Below are positions 30,583 through 31,549 of a stretch of DNA of 31,549 nt, piece after piece. How positions within the stretch are numbered: the first letter of the stretch is position 1; the number at the start of each line of letters is the position of its first letter. Position numbers and translations under genes: made by a program. A model generated the notes under the pieces. It was not told the origin of the DNA. It worked only from the letters and a program-made list of their open reading frames with translations, and searched no databases. The stretch is from the NCBI GenBank assembly GCA_017407375.1, contig JAFQWT010000095.1, positions 1 through 31,549 of the forward strand, written 5' to 3'. This stretch comes from Clostridia bacterium (GTDB taxonomy: Bacteria; Bacillota; Clostridia; Oscillospirales; CAG-272).

Positions 30583-30935
30583 TGCTTGTTCTCCTTTGCG
30601 GTATTGATGGAAGCGACAAGTATTCTCTTGATTTCCAAACAATCATTTAGCAAAGATTTCCCCATATCATCTGCTATATATTCAGACATGGCAAGTAATT
30701 TCAGCCAATATTCTGTTTCTGCGGTTTCTTTCAAGGCAATATGCATTTTAGAGATAAAATCAGCTTTGCTTTGACCGTAATTTGCTTCATTTATATTCGC
30801 ACCGATGCTTGTACCGCTACGAACAATTTGCTTTGAAATTATCGTTTCTTTCTTCGTCTTTATCAAGTATTGATGAAGCTTTATGATGCGAGAAGCAAAA
30901 GCGATCGATTTATCAATAAGCAAATTTTCTTTCAT
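30579..30935 (-). CDS. Four-helix-bundle protein (S23/TIGR02436 type)
   Basis: A 118-residue helical protein of the family first found in 23S rRNA intervening sequences (TIGR02436). The diagnostic motif is IVRSGTSIGANINEANYGQSK near residues 37-57, followed by ALKETAETEYWLKLL. Such proteins form pentameric bundles and their function is unclear; they are often found beside mobile or defence genes. Its promoter, leader and start codon come from the 83-bp cassette shared with the HAD gene. It is coupled to the following small membrane protein. Confidence 0.88.
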   Translation of the reverse strand: MKENLLIDKSIAFASRIIKLHQYLIKTKKETIISKQIVRSGTSIGANINEANYGQSKADFISKMHIALKETAETEYWLKLLAMSEYIADDMGKSLLNDCLEIKRILVASINTAKENKQ

Positions 30936-31015
30936 AATGCACCGCCTTTCTTCGAGTTATTATACCATAATACCGAACATTTTTCAACATAACACAAAAA
31001 TGCTTTTCGCCCCTC
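30933..31015 (-). repeat. Promoter/leader cassette, copy 2
   Basis: It matches 28564-28646 at 81 of 83 positions and ends in the start codon of the four-helix-bundle gene. It contains the promoter TTGAAA (30982-30987), 17-bp spacer, TATAAT (30959-30964). Its outer end runs into a complete terminator stem, so this copy seems the more intact one. Confidence 0.92.
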
Positions 31016-31027
31016 CGGAGAAAAGCA
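30996..31027 (-). terminator. Terminator upstream of cassette copy 2
   Basis: TGCTTTTC (31001-31008) pairs with GAAAAGCA (31020-31027), with a short inner CCGGAG-type loop; reading leftward five T follow. It insulates the cassette promoter from upstream leftward genes. Confidence 0.6.
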
Positions 31028-31032
31028 CCATA

Positions 31033-31136
31033 ATTCTTCATTATTCATCTGCGAAGCGGCTTCATTCTTCATTATTCATTCAAAATCCGCTCTTACCTAA
31101 TGAATGATAAATGATGAATGATGAAAAATGAATAAT
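31033..31136. repeat. AT-rich direct and inverted repeats
   Basis: A 16-bp direct repeat ATTCTTCATTATTCAT (31033-31048 and 31064-31079). An inverted partner ATGAATAAT at 31128-31136, and several ATGAATGAT-like words between. No gene is seen here. It is similar in style to the ATGAAGC-linked hairpins at 28.7 kb. Confidence 0.7.
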
Positions 31137-31143
31137 ACAAACA

Positions 31144-31173
31144 AAAATCCGCCTTCTTACGAAAGCGGATTTT
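31144..31173 (-). terminator. Terminator of the partial membrane protein gene
   Basis: AAAATCCGC (31144-31152) pairs with GCGGATTTT (31165-31173). Read leftward it ends in five T, directly after the stop codon at 31176. Confidence 0.75.
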
Positions 31174-31175
31174 GT

Positions 31176-31549
31176 TTATTCTTTTTCCTGCAGTAAATTC
31201 TCAAGAGTTTCCTTTAACTTTCTCGCAGGCTTTACAAATGTAAAATGTAATATCAGCAGCATAATGGGAAAAGTCACTATGAGTAGCAACGACAGCAAAT
31301 ATATTGGCACAAACACGATCAACGTAAGAATATTCATTCTTAGAACGACGGATACAGATGTGATGCCTTCATTTTCGTCAATTTTTGCCCTTGCTATAGG
31401 AGCAAAAGGATTCTGAGTATGTCCTCCCGAATACTTTACATTTTTTTCGGCAAGAAAAAATCCATTTTCCGATACCGTTCCGTAATAATCTGTATATGCG
31501 GGATCAGCAAAGGAGCTTACCTTTTGCAGCACCTCTTGCTTTTTTAATT
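31176..31549 (-). CDS. Membrane protein, N-terminus beyond the window (partial)
   Basis: The frame is open to the right edge of the window, so the start is missing. A GTG at 31532 has no good ribosome binding site. The visible 124 residues have a polar N-terminal part (YYGTVSENGFFLAEKNVKYSGGH...), then one long or two close membrane segments (ILTLIVFVPIYLLSLLLIVTF and on), and a charged tail. No family recognised. AT-rich like its neighbours. Confidence 0.65.
   Translation of the reverse strand, partial: LKKQEVLQKVSSFADPAYTDYYGTVSENGFFLAEKNVKYSGGHTQNPFAPIARAKIDENEGITSVSVVLRMNILTLIVFVPIYLLSLLLIVTFPIMLLILHFTFVKPARKLKETLENLLQEKE

Noticed and set aside
29329..30935. Classical toxin-antitoxin pair
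   Set aside because: Neither the DUF4760-like, the small membrane protein nor the four-helix-bundle protein shows toxin motifs or a DNA-binding antitoxin partner; the overlap alone is not enough.
1..31549. tRNA or rRNA genes
   Set aside because: No cloverleaf with a T-arm GGTTCRANYC motif or rRNA-like stretch was recognised on either strand by eye.

Overview
This window looks like a chromosomal segment of a Gram-positive, GC-rich member of the Clostridia, probably gut-associated. The reasons are strong AGGAGG-type ribosome binding sites, sigma-A-like promoters that often carry an extended -10 (TGnTATAAT), rho-independent terminators, and a dense set of cytoplasmic glycan-degrading genes under AraC-family regulators. 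The taxonomic placement is inference; there is no rRNA or other phylogenetic marker apart from ppa.

Layout. (1) 0-6 kb: a sugar-catabolic pair (TIM-barrel isomerase/epimerase plus Gfo/Idh/MocA oxidoreductase) divergent from an AraC regulator; a GH39 beta-xylosidase-like enzyme; an SGNH/GDSL esterase broken by a one-base deletion; and a UPF0340/YwlG-type protein. (2) 6-12.9 kb: a second AraC regulator divergent from a GH35 beta-galactosidase across a perfect 45-bp palindrome that holds both -35 boxes. A remnant of a glycerophosphodiesterase follows, then an operon of a GH123/DUF4091-like enzyme and a second GH35. (3) 12.9-13.36 kb: a 101-bp-period tandem array that runs into the stop codon of an aspartate-racemase-family gene. 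(4) 14.1-18.6 kb: a leftward operon, GH28 - HAD - metallo-beta-lactamase-fold - CE15-like esterase. The GH28 protein has changes at canonical catalytic positions.

(5) 18.6-24.9 kb: the least familiar part. A small NTF2-like protein gene lies 15 bp upstream of a 1172-codon gene whose product strings together an OB-like region, about three NTF2-like units, a DUF2442-like unit and WG-type repeats. Two tandem DUF1835/DUF3658-type paralogues follow. This resembles poly-immunity or sensor gene clusters and is the best candidate here for an undescribed system. (6) 25-27.8 kb: housekeeping-like genes (fucU, ppa, a MATE transporter), each with a recognisable promoter.

(7) 27.8-31.5 kb: an AT-richer accessory stretch with a PMM-like HAD protein, a DUF4760-like membrane protein, a four-helix-bundle protein overlapping a small membrane protein, and a partial membrane protein cut by the window edge. 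Two of these genes share an almost identical 83-bp promoter/leader cassette. Between them is a 760-bp mosaic of short hairpins, a 290-bp segment with 15-bp terminal inverted repeats, and 35-bp flanking direct repeats, with no transposase.

Taken together, regions 1, 2 and 4 look like modules for intracellular use of imported plant or host oligosaccharides (xylose-, galactose- and uronate-containing). None of the glycosidases shows a signal peptide and no transporter for their substrates lies in the window.
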